DNA from: Pelomyxa schiedti
Lineage: Eukaryota; Evosea; Pelobiontida; Pelomyxidae
NCBI GenBank assembly: GCA_020536535.1
Contig: JAHLWZ010000676.1
Coordinates: forward strand, 113,316 to 177,315
Direction: 5' to 3'
DNA length: 64,000 nucleotides
Position 1 is the stretch's first letter, and each line of letters opens with the position of its first letter. A program made the translations under genes and the position numbers. The notes under the pieces were generated by a model, which made no database searches, was not told the DNA's origin, and worked only from the letters and a program-made list of their open reading frames with translations. Below, one piece after another: positions 22,361 through 37,500 of the stretch.

Positions 22361-24210
22361 CTATGCAGAACAAGCTGTGGAGTAGTTGGGGAACCCAGGG
22401 AGTGTCTCCATTCCAAAGAGAGCCAGTTTGGACAGGAAGTAGTCCATCCTCAGGCCGGCGTCCTTGATGTTAACCAACTGCTGAAGAGCAGACAGCACAG
22501 TGGTGCTAAGTACGAGGTGATCATCGAACCAGTCTGGGAATCTGAATCTCTGAGGATCAACAAGTCAGTTCACAGAAATACGGAAAACACGAAACAAAAA
22601 AAAACAAATGTCAGAAGTACCATCTCCGATGTCCAGAGGCTCATCTCCTGCCACATGACAGGGATGACGCTGTAAGTCTGCTGGGCATTGGGAGCGTGTC
22701 CGATCTCCCAGAAGTGCTGAAGGGTGTGGATTCCGGTGTTGCACATCGTGGCGTTGTAGATGGCGGCGTAGACGTCCTCGGGCTGGTCCTGGATCTTGAC
22801 CATGTTGGTTCCGACCGAGTCGGAGCAGTACCAGTGAGAGACACGGTCTCCGAGCGCGTGCAAGTAGACTCCGTACTTCACAATGGCCTCGGGCACTTGG
22901 TTGCCATCAGACATGATGGAGTACCTATTCGGGGAGAGGACATCAGATATGGATAATGGGAAGGCGAGGAAAAGAGGAGGGGTGGAGAGAAGAAGTAGAT
23001 GATGGGGGAATATTGGATTGGAGCGATTTGGGATTGTCAAGGATGTATATGAGATAGAATGAAAGGACATACTCTGGGAATGTTTCGAGCCACTGGGGGA
23101 TTTGGTTGACAGTGAATGTGTCGTGGAGGTTCATTTCTCCGAGGTTGTTGATCACATCGACGACGGTTCGCACATTCGCTACCATGGTTGGATTGTTGAG
23201 GAAGATATTCGCCATGGTAAGTCGGTTGACTGTCAGGTTTCCGGTCAAGAACATTGCAAGTGTGGAGTTGACATAGCCATTCTGTGGGCAGTTGGGGCCG
23301 CTGAAGACATTTTCTGTGTGTGGATTCATGATTAGCTTGTGTTTGGGACACTTGGATATCTATGATCCCCGAGAAAGGAGAAGGACTTACGTTGGTGGGG
23401 AATAGTGATTCCAAAGAGACAACCTTGGTGGTGCTGTTGATAGTGGCCGTGGTTTGACTCTGAGATATTCAGTTAGAATCGTTGATGAATCAAGTGGAAA
23501 GACTCACCACCGGGGGCAGGGGCGAAGGCCCAATCCCTCCATGATGCAACAAAGCCCTCATTGACGTGGTCAAACACGTTGGGGTTCAGGCCGTTTCCGT
23601 AATGTCCCTCAAATGTAAGAGGCATGTGGTGCTGGTAACCAGATGTGCTCATGTTCAAACGGCGCATTCCAAACATTGGAGGGCTCTATGGATAACTCTG
23701 AGTTTATACAGTACACATGACATTCTCAAAATGAAACTCACCCTGAGATTGGCTGGAAGCCCATTGCCACAGGCGTCACAGGGAATAAATTGAGGAAGGT
23801 CAGTGGCACTGGAATAAATGGCAAGCTGATAGCTATTTTTCAGAGGAACACCGTTAGCCACTTGGAGAAAGGAGGAAAAAAGCAACATACGCGTATTCGG
23901 CCTTCATTCCGAGAGCCTGTGCCATCATGTACGAGGCCAGATAGTGAATTGTCCCAACACAACAACTAGGAGGAAACATAGCCGCTTGAGAAACAGCCTA
24001 ATTCAAGTAAGAAAGAGAAGAAAGAGAGACACAAGAAAAACCCTAACATACACGAAGGCAAGGAACAGTTCTCATTCCAGGTTTGCAACCAGCATCAAAA
24101 GCGAGTTGATAGAGGTTCCTGTAGCCGCCTCCTGGAAGCATGCAGATATCCTCCATGAAGGCAAAGGACGAGGCACAAAAGAGGCCTAGTAACAAAAGAG
24201 CCTTGTTCAT
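22361..24210 (-). CDS. Secreted protein with HxxxD...SH motif, possible zinc phosphodiesterase/phospholipase C-like
   Basis: The ATG at 24210 gives a clean signal peptide (MNKALLLLGLFCASSFAF). At least seven exons follow. Recognisable pieces are PGGGYRNLYQLAFDAGCKPG, FPPSCCVGTIHYLASYMMAQ, FIPCDACGNGLPANLR, LTFEGHYGNGLNPNVFDHVN, LTVNRLTMANIFLNNPTMVA, then VYLHALGDRVSHWYCSD and IHTLQHFWEIGHAPN, ending NYSTACSA. The LHALGD..SHW pattern resembles metal-binding helices of bacterial zinc-dependent phospholipase C and S1/P1-nuclease-like proteins, a weak but suggestive match. Several Asn-linked glycosylation sites (NST, NMS, NLT, NAT) fit a secreted glycoprotein. The substrate is unknown. Confidence 0.6.
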
Positions 24211-24605
24211 TTCCTTCTTGCTTGTTGGTGGGCTTGATTTACTTTTTGTTTAAATTTAACCAATTTTTGAGGGGCCTTAAAAAGCTAGGGGGGAAGAACA
24301 GCAAGAAAAACGGAAGAATTCGTGCGCAGAAGCGACCTCAGAGACCGGAGCGCCTGCCCCGTTTGGTGTTCCGATTTTGTCACCCGGCGCTTTCGCTGTG
24401 CCGCCTTCCGCAAAAGGCTCCAGATCGGACGTCCAATCTGCAAAAATTTCTTTTTGAGGAAAAGGTCGGGGGCTTTTTTTAGGAGTTTTTACACCTATCG
24501 TAACGATCTGGCTAGTTTTTGGTCTGGGCTCGGTTTTGGTTGCAATTACAACATTACTGGGAGCCCTATTCTTACTTAGTTAATCGGCATGATGTGGAGG
24601 GCATC
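24211..24605. other. Intergenic stretch without recognisable gene
   Basis: About 395 bp separate the secreted-protein start (24210) from the end of the GTPase-like gene (24606). The centre, about 24320-24430, is noticeably GC-richer than surrounding introns. No plausible splice-joined coding exon or tRNA was seen. It must hold the promoter of the secreted protein and the 3' end of the GTPase. Confidence 0.5.
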
Positions 24606-25548
24606 TCACGCGTTTCTTTGTTTCATTTGAGTGGTGATAGCGGACCATAACTCAGACACGCCCGTTCCATCTTTTGCACTGCAAGTCCTGATTGCGTTTT
24701 GGGTTAGATACGACAGGGAGGAATAAGAGGCATACAGTGGTTCTATGCCTATTTTGTGACAAAGCTTGATTTCAAGTGGAAAGTAAGTGGTTAGGCATAA
24801 TTCCGGTGTTTTCTTGGCACATACTTCTACAATGTCCTCAGGTACTGTAGAGGAGAGATCTTGTTTGTTTCCAACAACCAAGAACATTGGCTGTGCTGGG
24901 CTAAGGCTTGTGAGTCTCAAGTGTGGTGTGATCATTCCTATTACCACCGGCAATCATAAATATCCTTTTGCAGACAGGAGGCGGGAACGGGATCGGCAAG
25001 ATCGTAGACTTGTAAAATTAGGTCAGCGTTGAGAGTGGCCTCATCACGGTAGTCAATATCTGTTAGAGGTGAAAATGTGTTAAAAGGAAGGTGCTTGGGA
25101 GTACCCCATGTCCTATCTTTGTTACCCTAATTGGTGAGACCCTGGAAAGGAAGATGTATCATTGACAACCTGTTTGTTCGAACTGAAATCTCAAGTTAGG
25201 AGGAAAAAGATAATGTGCAGTACCCTAGTTTTCCATACCAAATAAAGAGTCACATCACCAAAGGTTCTTTCAAACTAAACTACTGAGTGATACTCACGTG
25301 AACAAGTAGGCAAAAAATAAATACCCCTGCGGCCGTTCTCGTTGGGTGCTCAACATAAAACGTATCATCCTATGGAAATGTCATCAACCCATGTGGCTTA
25401 CAGGAGACACAAGGTACCCAAAATCGGTCCAGCAGCGAGGTCTTCCCAACATTACAGTCTGTGCGACCCAGGATCAGCAATACACTTGAGTTACCTCGAG
25501 CTACACACCACCCCTGAGCAGTACACGGTACCGAGTCACCGCCGACAT
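24606..25548 (-). CDS. Divergent Ras-like small GTPase
   Basis: The P-loop GRTDCNVGKTSLLDRF lies near 25410-25470. The next exon gives DDTFYVEHPTRTAAG (switch I region). After one or two poorly resolved exons comes DIDYRDEATLNADLILQVYD followed by LADPVPASC, where a normal GTPase has WDTAG. The final exons carry FLVVGNKQDLSS (guanine recognition), TCSAKDGTGVSELW and a C-terminus KQRNA without a CAAX box. The changed switch II suggests altered or absent GTP hydrolysis. The likely start is ATG at 25548 (MSAVTRYR, then a 32 bp intron); a longer frame from 25585 is an alternative. The exact subfamily (Rab-like, RJL or other) is not recognised. Confidence 0.65.
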
Positions 25549-25640
25549 GTTGGCCGGCCAACCAACAACCCAAATATGTAAACAACAGCCCTTAGGGGCT
25601 GCTATTTCTTCTCATTAAAAAACGAACTTTCTCGTTACAG

Positions 25641-26090
25641 TTACAACAGGGCTCGGGCCACTTCGGGAGGGAAGCAGTCGGCGTTCTTTTTCGCGCATGG
25701 CAGGCAGAACCTCTTTGTGTAGTACAGAGAGCACTTGACACACACCGACGCGCCGCACAGGCCGCACACGCCGCCGAGGCACAGGACCCCGCAGCAGTTC
25801 CTCTCGTCCGGCGATGCGAATGGGTCCCTGATCATGTACACGTCCTCGAGGAATATCACGCTGCTGTTTTCTGCCGCCGAGTTGCTGCCTCTGTGCTGCT
25901 GCTGCGACGACGGCGGCCTGTGTCTGCCTCGTGATGGTGATTGAGTCGTCCAGTTGGCGTTTTTCCCGAAGCAGTCGTAGGCGAATGGCTCCCCACAAAT
26001 GCGGCACGAAAAAGACTGTTTGTGTTTCGAAGTTGGTGGTGTTGGTGTTGTTGTAGTTGTTGCTGTTGCATCGGGACTGCTGCTCATCAT
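25641..26090 (-). CDS. CDPF1: CDPF1 homologue (cysteine-rich DPF motif protein)
   Basis: A single 149-codon exon. After a Thr/Pro/Ser leader the protein has FSCRICGEPFAYDCFG, then a Gln/Ser-rich spacer, FLEDVYMIRDPFASPDE carrying the family-defining DPF, LGGVCGLCGASVCVKCSLYY and TKRFCLPCAKKNADCFP. The four Cys pairs presumably bind zinc. CDPF1 is a small, widely conserved eukaryotic protein without a well-established function. The ATG-ATG start is at 26090. The low-complexity spacer between the first zinc pair and DPF is longer than usual. Confidence 0.88.
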   Translation of the reverse strand: MMSSSPDATATTTTTPTPPTSKHKQSFSCRICGEPFAYDCFGKNANWTTQSPSRGRHRPPSSQQQHRGSNSAAENSSVIFLEDVYMIRDPFASPDERNCCGVLCLGGVCGLCGASVCVKCSLYYTKRFCLPCAKKNADCFPPEVARALL

Positions 26091-26129
26091 TGTGTGGTAG
26101 CAAATTAAAAATGGAATTTTACTTTTCTC

Positions 26130-28660
26130 TTAGGAGGATAAATAGAGCAAATCCAAGGCCACGACGAGAGCAAAGGAAAGGGCTTTGATGCTGAGGGAGA
26201 GGTGATGTCTGGGACATATGTTGTTGTGTGCGAGGATGGTGGACAGGGCTAGTGATATTTGACTGCTGGTAAGCCGGAAGAGCCTTTTTTTTTTTGGTGT
26301 TAAAAAGGGAATGCATGGGAGTTGGTTTTTTTTTTTAGGAAGGAAGAAGGAATACTTACCGAATGCAACAAGAGAGCATTTTGTTTTGCTGTAGTGAAAC
26401 TGGTATTTTTGTGAAGGAGATGGTTACTAAATTGTCCGAGGGAGAAAAGATCACTTGCATACCACATAAGGCACTAATCTTTTCGTTGAGACCTTCTACC
26501 GAGGGAATCGCCTCCCTTATAAAGAGGTGAGTAACAGGAGGGACTTTAAAAAAAGATGTTACCATGGGAAGAGCATCTCGTCCAGTTCAATTGAGTAATC
26601 CGCTATTGGAGGACAGCGGTGCAACGAATTAATAAGGTTGGTGAGAGTGCCCACAATATCACTGACAGACTGTACAATGGCCAGGTGTTCAGGATTTGAG
26701 AGAGCGGTACTGTAGAAAACTGTACTCTCCTAGATAAATGTTAGGCATGCATGAGAAACGAATGGAAAAAAGAGACCTGTAGCAAATTCATTCCAGAGGA
26801 TAAAATTTCCTCCTCCTCCTGCAAGAATATTAGAGACTCAGTCGTGGTCGAGTGGAACTATACTTTATGACTCAAGTCGGGACCAGACTGTGAATAAATT
26901 GATGCCAGAACAGTGTCTTTTAGCTCTTCTAGATGCTGTGCCAGGAGTTGCATTACTTGTGAATCTTTAGGTAGCCTAGATTTGACATTTGTAAAAATAG
27001 ATTACAGTTGAGATCATGCATACCCTTGAACATGTGTGGATATCAAGGCTCTTACACATACACCAACGCCAAAATTGGAATTCGATATCATAATGCTAGC
27101 ATCCGGGAGTTTTGTATTAAATGCAATGCAAGTGATAAGTTCATAAAACTGCACAGAAAAGTTAGCTGTCGTAGGTAGGAACTTATTTCATGAAGACACT
27201 TTCAGAGTCTGTTTCAAAAGGTCAACGTCAGAACCAGGGCCAACTCCCAAGTTGCATACAGAAGTAACAAAATCTGTTGTGAAAATTAGGTTGAAAGAAT
27301 GACGTGAGGCAAACTTTTCATCGAGTCGTACACTTCCGGTACTCCTCTACGGAAATTGCATGCATAGGACCAATAAGATGCTCCAATAGTGGAGACATAA
27401 GGGAGAACTAAGACAGTTGCATCCCCTGATAAAATCTGGATGCATGACATAAGTTCTTGTTTTGGGTGGTAAATAGAGTACAATTCCGTTGAGTTTGGTT
27501 CCGATGTTTTTTAAACGCTCTTGCAAAGTGAGAACGGAGTCAGCTATTGGGCCTTTTTTCCCAACGAGGTCAAGAAGCCCCTGGATGGACAAAGATTAAG
27601 GGTAAGTTTTTCCTCATCTTATTGTTACTTGAACAGCTCTATTCGTTTCAGCAAATGCCGCTGAGAAGAGTTTGAACTTAAACTGGCCACCCATGAATCC
27701 ACTAGTTGAATTGACCCACCTTTTTTTGTTTGTGTTAATGTCACGTGATCCTTTTTAGAAAAGTACTTGATTACTGCACTGGAATATTCGTGAAATGACT
27801 TCGCTTCGGTATCTAAAAAAATGTGAGCAATGCAAAAAAATAACTGTGTCCCAAGACCTATTGGTATGAGCGGTGTCACTTGGATTTGACAGGCATCAAA
27901 CTTTGCAGTGTCCACAGATGCAACATCTAGAAAAGGTCAAATAAAAAAAAAGAGTTGTTGGTTGTTACCTGGCTCGAACCATGATCTGAATTGTGTAATT
28001 AGAAGTGCCGCTAATTCTTTTTCCACTTCTTTTTTCTTATTTGCAATTTCGTCTTCCATGGGTCCTTGCTGATCTACTACTTCTACTGGAAGTGGGTCCC
28101 AGTACTCCAGGAGTTTCCATACAGTCTGGGTGAAAATAAGGATGCAAAAAGTTGGATATAGGCATGCCTCTTCTAATTTCAATCTCGTGTTTAACACTCG
28201 CATTCTGTCTTCAACGTCACTGCGGTATGCAGCTCTTAATGTGCCTATTGCGATCAGTATTGTGATAGCGACTATGAACAGGCATAAAACGTGGATTGCA
28301 TACTGCTGGCTGCGATAGAAGCGGCTGTAACCACAGTTACCCTGTCAATTGTGGCACTTGGTTTCGTTGGTGTTGCAGTAGAAGTGGCAGCTGGGGTGTT
28401 TAGACTTACATTTGATTGGGTAGGTGTTTGGGATGATGGTGTGGTGGTTGCAGTAGTGCTAGAAGCGGGAGCAGGTGTTGGGGTGGATGCAGGAGTTGTT
28501 GACGTTGAAGGTGAGGGTGTTGGTGACGTAGTGGATGTAGGGGTTGGAGAAGCTGGAGAAGTAGCAACTAAAGGTTTGGTGGAACCATAATAACCTAATT
28601 ATAGGTTACTTGAACTTGAACAAAAAGAAGAGAGAAAGCATCATAACTTGCTTTGGGTCT
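26130..28660 (-). CDS. Multi-exon membrane protein of unknown function (5' end uncertain)
   Basis: The first certain exon is a Thr/Ser/Pro-rich linker (about 28590-28330; TSPASPTPTSTTSPTPSPST). A 38 bp intron then joins it to a membrane helix, YAIHVLCLFIVAITILIAIG, and RAAYRSDVEDRMRVLNTRLK. The following roughly 600 residues are encoded by at least ten short exons and include YWDPLPVEVVDQQGPMEDEI, WVASLSSNSSQRHLLKRIEL, GLLDLVGKKGPIADSVLTLQ, FYELITCIAFNTKLPDAS, VMQLLAQHLEELKDTVLASI and LAIVQSVSDIVGTLTNLINS. The last exon, with the intron at about 26281-26349, ends in a second hydrophobic stretch, ALSFALVVALDLLYLSS. This suggests a large domain between two membrane anchors. The family is not recognised. 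The start codon was not found; a good acceptor near 28669 means an upstream exon exists. Confidence 0.5.
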
Positions 28661-28697
28661 GCTTTCTGTAAAAGAGAAAATGTGAGTACACAATTGT

Positions 28698-29350
28698 TTA
28701 TATTGTTTTGGTGCCTTTGAATTGTTGAACGAATCTTTTATCCATTGATGCAACCAAGGAGTTGGCAGTTTGGCCAGATGCATTTTCTAGGTCCACCCTG
28801 GCACCCGACTTGGATAGGAACAGTGCCACGGCCTCTTGTTTGTTGTGAAGGGCAACATGTAGAGGCTGGTTTTTTTTTTTTTTTTTCATAAACCAAAAGC
28901 AAGAATAACTTATGCTCTCCCCAAATTGGGATCATACTGTTTCGCCACCAGGGGATTTGAAGGTGATATCCAAGTTTGCACCGCGACCAAACAGAAGTTC
29001 AGCAATTGCAACATGACCATACTCAGCTAGTTAACAAAATGTTACCACAAGAAAATAAGTCCAAGGAAAATCATTGGGGGAAAAAAACAACTGGCAAAGC
29101 CAAGCAATAACAAAAACTAACAAACCTGCCCAATGCAATGGAGTCTTCCTCTCTGCATGAAGAGAAATAAAATTCAAGAGTTACAAAATGAGGTCTCAAA
29201 AAAAAAGGGGGGGAAGCAGTTACCTTCGTCAAATTCGTTTACGTTCACGTTCCCTTTCTCCAGAAGTTTTTTTAGTTTCTTGGCGTCGCCTTTGGCCGAG
29301 TACTCCCATAATGGCCCCTTGAACTTCTTCTTCTTATCTATCGTCGCCAT
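28698..29350 (-). CDS. Small ankyrin-repeat protein
   Basis: The ATG at 29350 starts MATIDKKKKFKGPLWEYSAK and KGDAKKLKKLLEKGNVNVNE. After introns the repeats continue RKTPLHWAAEYGHVAIAELL, FGRGANLDITFKSPGGET, PLHVALHNKQEAVALFLSKS and SGQTANSLVASMDKRFVQQF, ending GTKTI with a stop at 28698-28700. About 150 residues with three to four repeats, likely a cytosolic protein-binding adaptor. The gene could continue: a pyrimidine-rich acceptor lies 30 bp downstream and leads into the Thr/Pro linker and membrane protein, but no donor keeps the frame. Confidence 0.75.
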
Positions 29351-29551
29351 CCCCCGCTCAACGCTAGTGATTTCGGACTTTTGTTTTTAGCCTTTTTTCC
29401 CCGGCTCAATGAGTTCCACACCCAATCAATCGTTTCGCGAAAAGGGGAAAAATTAAAAAAAAAAGTGGCTGTATGATTATTGTCTTTCGAAAAGACAATA
29501 AGGGTGTTACTCTGGGACTGAATGATGGGACGTTTCTTCTGGGCAAGTATG

Positions 29552-33393
<3,842 letters not shown>

Positions 33394-33518
33394 CTACTGC
33401 GCCACGAAAACGAAAACAAAACCCCAATCAAAAACTGCAAAGGGGGGAAAAAGAGGAAGAAGAAGAAAAAAAAACCTTTGAACAATCGACGAGCCACCAT
33501 CACACATACAGCAGCACC
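33394..33518. promoter_or_regulatory. 125 bp divergent promoter between MCM4 and COMMD5-like genes
   Basis: The two start codons face away from each other across 125 bp, which includes an A-rich run at about 33445-33475. Shared promoter use is inferred from spacing. Confidence 0.4.
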
Positions 33519-34336
33519 ATGGAGCGCATGCCATTCCTGGGGTTCACATTGGCTCCCGAGGTGAAGCGGGGGCTCCTGATCCTTACCCGCTGCGAGACCC
33601 GGCAACTGCGGCCTGTCCTCGAGCTCGTGGCGGCCACGCTGCACACGGGGGCGCCGCCGCGGCCCGAGCAGATGGCGGGCGCGGCGGAGCGCGGGGGCGG
33701 CATGCCCCTCGCCGAGGTGGAGGCGCTGTTCACGGGCGCCATGGGCGTCGTCAGGACCGCCGTGTTCGCCAAGACGTCGGTCGAGCACTTCAAGCTGGAC
33801 CTAGCTGAGTACAAGATTCCGAACCAGCACATTGCTGATTTGGCTGCCGTGTATAACAAGAGGTTTCCTTTTTTTTTTTTTTTTTTTTTTGTTATTATTA
33901 TTTATGCTTGGTTGGTTTTTATTTTTTTTTTTAAACTACCCTATGTGTGGAATTTTAATTCAAAATTAACTCTTCCCTAATGACAAACAAAGCCGTGCTG
34001 TTGTTCATGAGGGAGCAATTGCAAATAGAGTGAGGTACCCTGCCCTTGTTGACCTCAAATGGAGAGTGGATGTAACAATATCAACAAGTTCAATGTCCAG
34101 GTCTCTTGCCCCTTATGTGGTATGCATATCAGCCAAAATTTCCCGCATGGTCGTGGTTTTATTTATTAACCCACTGTAACAAGTTGATGGAAATGACAAC
34201 AAGTGATGGCAGAATAAAGACATTTGAGGTTCCACATGACAAATTCCATGAGCTCCGCTATAATGTTGCCCGCGTTTTGAAAGAAATGCAAGACCTCGAG
34301 CAGCTACAAATCCTCAAGATATCTGATAAGAGCTAA
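33519..34336 (+). CDS. COMM-domain protein, COMMD5-like
   Basis: Exons 33519-33862, 33993-34119 and 34194-34336 join in frame to about 203 residues. The N-terminal helical half (MERMPFLGFTLAPEVKRG...) is followed by the COMM domain: LVDLKWRVDVTISTSSMSRS, LMEMTTSDGRIKTFEVPHDK and FHELRYNVARVLKEMQDLEQ. COMMD proteins form the ten-subunit Commander assembly that works with retriever and CCC in endosomal recycling. The wording of the COMM domain is closest to COMMD5 as I know it. Exon 1 is much GC-richer than the rest of the gene. Confidence 0.85.
33863..33992 (+). other. Intron with a long T tract
   Basis: The first COMMD5-like intron contains an uninterrupted run of about 22 T followed by further T-rich sequence. 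This is likely a length-variable mononucleotide repeat. Confidence 0.75.
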
Positions 34337-34544
34337 AAAAAAAAACCATGGTCGCAAGATCATGTATATTCTAAGATACATTCTGTCGTCTTGTCCTGTT
34401 GACGAACAAGTGTAGTTCTGAAACTCCAGGAAAACTTTGCTTGTTGCAACCAAACTGGATTCGGGAACCGCCACTTAAGTTTCCTGAGAACATCACCCTC
34501 GAAATGGGGCCGTTCGGAGAACCAACCGAAATAAAAATAAATTA

Positions 34545-37500
34545 ATGTCAACGGGTGGCATCGAAACCCGGCGCTCGTCGACGGGCTCGGCCCCCAAGCC
34601 TGCCGAGGTTCTCGTCGACGATCGCGAGGAATGGATCTCGCGGACAGTCGCCTACTCGTTGTTCGTGAGTCGCCAACAGGCCAGCGAGGCGCGCAGGGAA
34701 CTGCTGTCAAGTCCGCGCTCGCCCCTGCTCAATTTCATGAACGACGCCGACTCCAATCTGCTGATTGCCAACAGATCGGCCTCAGGCCCGACGCCGACCT
34801 CAATAACTCTGAGCAACGACCTCGGCGGGCTGATTGGGACGTTGGTGCCACAGTCCCAATCTGGTTCACAGAAGCCGCCTGCATCTGCATCTGCTGTCTC
34901 AAAGATTGTGATCCTCATGAAGCCTAAACAAGTGCTTCTCACAGATCAGAATATTTCCACTGCAGTCAGTGTGTGCACTTTGCCAATTTCAAGTGCCATC
35001 AGGTCACTTTCATCATTGGTGTCTGATGTATTTGCTCCACTGCTTCTCAGGTGCAACAAACATATCCACCTTAGCCATAACTTTTTCTTTTGGAAAATAT
35101 AGCTTTCTGGGTTTTTCTTTTATGGGAAGTATTTATCAATAGTTTTCGTTCTCCAATTAGGTTTTTTTCCTCACTTTACTAAACACTTTATGCAGGACAG
35201 GGTCTGAGCTTACAGTGACCCTGCAGCCACTTCTTGCACAACTTCAGTACGGGCTGTCACAAAGTGATGGAAGTGATGAAAACGATATTTCTCATATCCA
35301 CACAATTTTTGACGAAGTGGCTTTCTGGGAGAAACTTTCACAAACCCAGAACACAGTTTGTGGATTTTATTTCTTTGATTTCTTTACAACTTTGGGAACT
35401 ATAGAAAACCTCTGAACGAGCGTATATATTCTATTCAGAATTGAAGACAATTTCAAGTTCATTGATGTCAATCAAGTTAGTAGTGTAACTCTACCTCACA
35501 AGATCTTAATTTCACAAGACAAAAACCTGTGCATGAAGTGGTATCCTTGCTAGACTCTATTCAGGACACACTTGACAAAATCTGGTCTCCTTTTTTAGCT
35601 TCTGCCCTCAGGTGTGACTTTTTTTTTTTAGGAAATTGAATCAAGTCCCCTGCATTGATGAAGCAAGGATGTTACATATAATGCTCTTAATTGGAGTTGA
35701 ACTGACCAATTTTCTGAAGCACAAGCTTCCTCCTTCACATTTATGGAATAACACATATTCCATGGTATCCCTCCATAAATTAGTGTGATTACTCCCACTA
35801 CACAGACCCGAGACCACATTCAGAAGAGTCTACTTTTACTAAATAAATGGTCAAATGTTACTGATTCTTTGACAACAATTCTGTGGCCTGGATTTCCTCC
35901 TCATAAGTACCACCCCCTTCACAGAGAAATCACTCATCACCCACTTCACAGATGGGTGGGTAAAAAATTTGAGGATAGTAGCATGGTGCAATTTCGAGCC
36001 AGATTGGAAGAGGTGTGAATTTTTCCAAAATCCTGTGTTAATCGGTTTCAGATTTTAGATCTGAGAACGATGGTGGAACACATTCAAGGGCTACTGACAC
36101 ACACAGTGCCCCAAAATCCCTTCCAACATTTTTTGTCAATTGACTGTACTTTCCACTTCAATTCATACTCCACCACTTTGTGGCAGGTGAGGGTCCGAAT
36201 TTGAATTACAGTACATTAAAGTTCTCAAGGCTGTGGTGGCACACTTTTTTCAAGAGATTGAAACGTCTCAAATCAATGCTGCTCACACACTTAGGCTGCG
36301 ATTTGCTTTATTAGCCCAGCAACCTCATCAGCTGGTTAAAGAATACACAAAGTACAAAGACCTAATTGCAATTCCAACAATCTCCAAACAACTAAGTGTG
36401 TGAGTGTACTTCACTATTACACCTTTAAAAATACACTAAGCTCAAGAACGTGAAACACTCTTTGTTCAATTGCAAGGAATTATTTCTTCTACGATGACTG
36501 AATTTGACCAAGTATCAAAAGACTTCTTGGTATCCCAGAGAATTGGAGACTTTCTCCCTCTGAGTTCCGTTAGGATGGAAGAAGTAGTATTGGAGTACTT
36601 TGTGGGCCTGGTAGCATTCCCGAAATTGTTTCCCTCATTGTGTGGGTCCAAAGGCTTATCAATAAGGCATGCTATTTGTCAGACCTTTTTTGCTTATTTC
36701 TGTTCAGGTAACTGGTTGTATAGCAACTGGTGATGCAATTGTTGGGGACATGAAAGGCCTACATAGTGGGTTCTCCAGTAATGCATCACACCTTCTTAAA
36801 GCACTGAAGACTTTTCAGCGTGACAGGTTCACTGAGTGGTGCCAGGTCCCCAGAAAAACCTCAAATGATGACACTCACTAATTAAGGAATTAACTGGCCT
36901 ACTATCCTATGACTCTCAAGCACTCCTGATAAATTCTAGTGCCCAGCTCATAGAAATCGAAAATGGAGTGGCAGTTGTAAAGTTCCACAGTAGACTCATT
37001 TCTATGATTCGTGAGGTAAACATTGCCCATGTAATGATCCCTCAAATGAAGCTTGCAGGCTCGGCAATTAAGTGCTATTGGCTTCCAAGTGCCCACTGCA
37101 ATTAAGAAGGCTGCTGAAGATGCTCTGCGATATTATAGATATCCTTCTTATACATGAAATCCAATGCACAAAATCTTTCCTTAACATTTCTACGCATGGA
37201 ATTGTACTGAATCAACTGGGGACTTTTTACAACACACTTCGCACTCAAGTTTTAAAAAGCCTAAAAGGGATACTTCTTAATTTTGAAGTACCATTTGATG
37301 AACTTATTCAACACCCTCAAGGTCATTGTTACTTGCCCTCTATCTACAATAACCAGCCCTATAGCCTCTACAAAAAATTTAACATGGAAGAACTCTGTTG
37401 ATGTTGAAATTTATATTGATAAACTTCAAAGAGCTGCTGACCAGGTTTTTTAAAGCACCTTCTTCTGTTTCTAATGTAAATGAAGATTATTAGTGAGAAC

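Noticed and set aside
28291-28590. Plus-strand Val/Gly/Ala-rich frame resembling a membrane protein
   Set aside because: The minus strand reads as a Thr/Ser/Pro linker that splices in frame to a membrane helix, which explains the open antisense frame.
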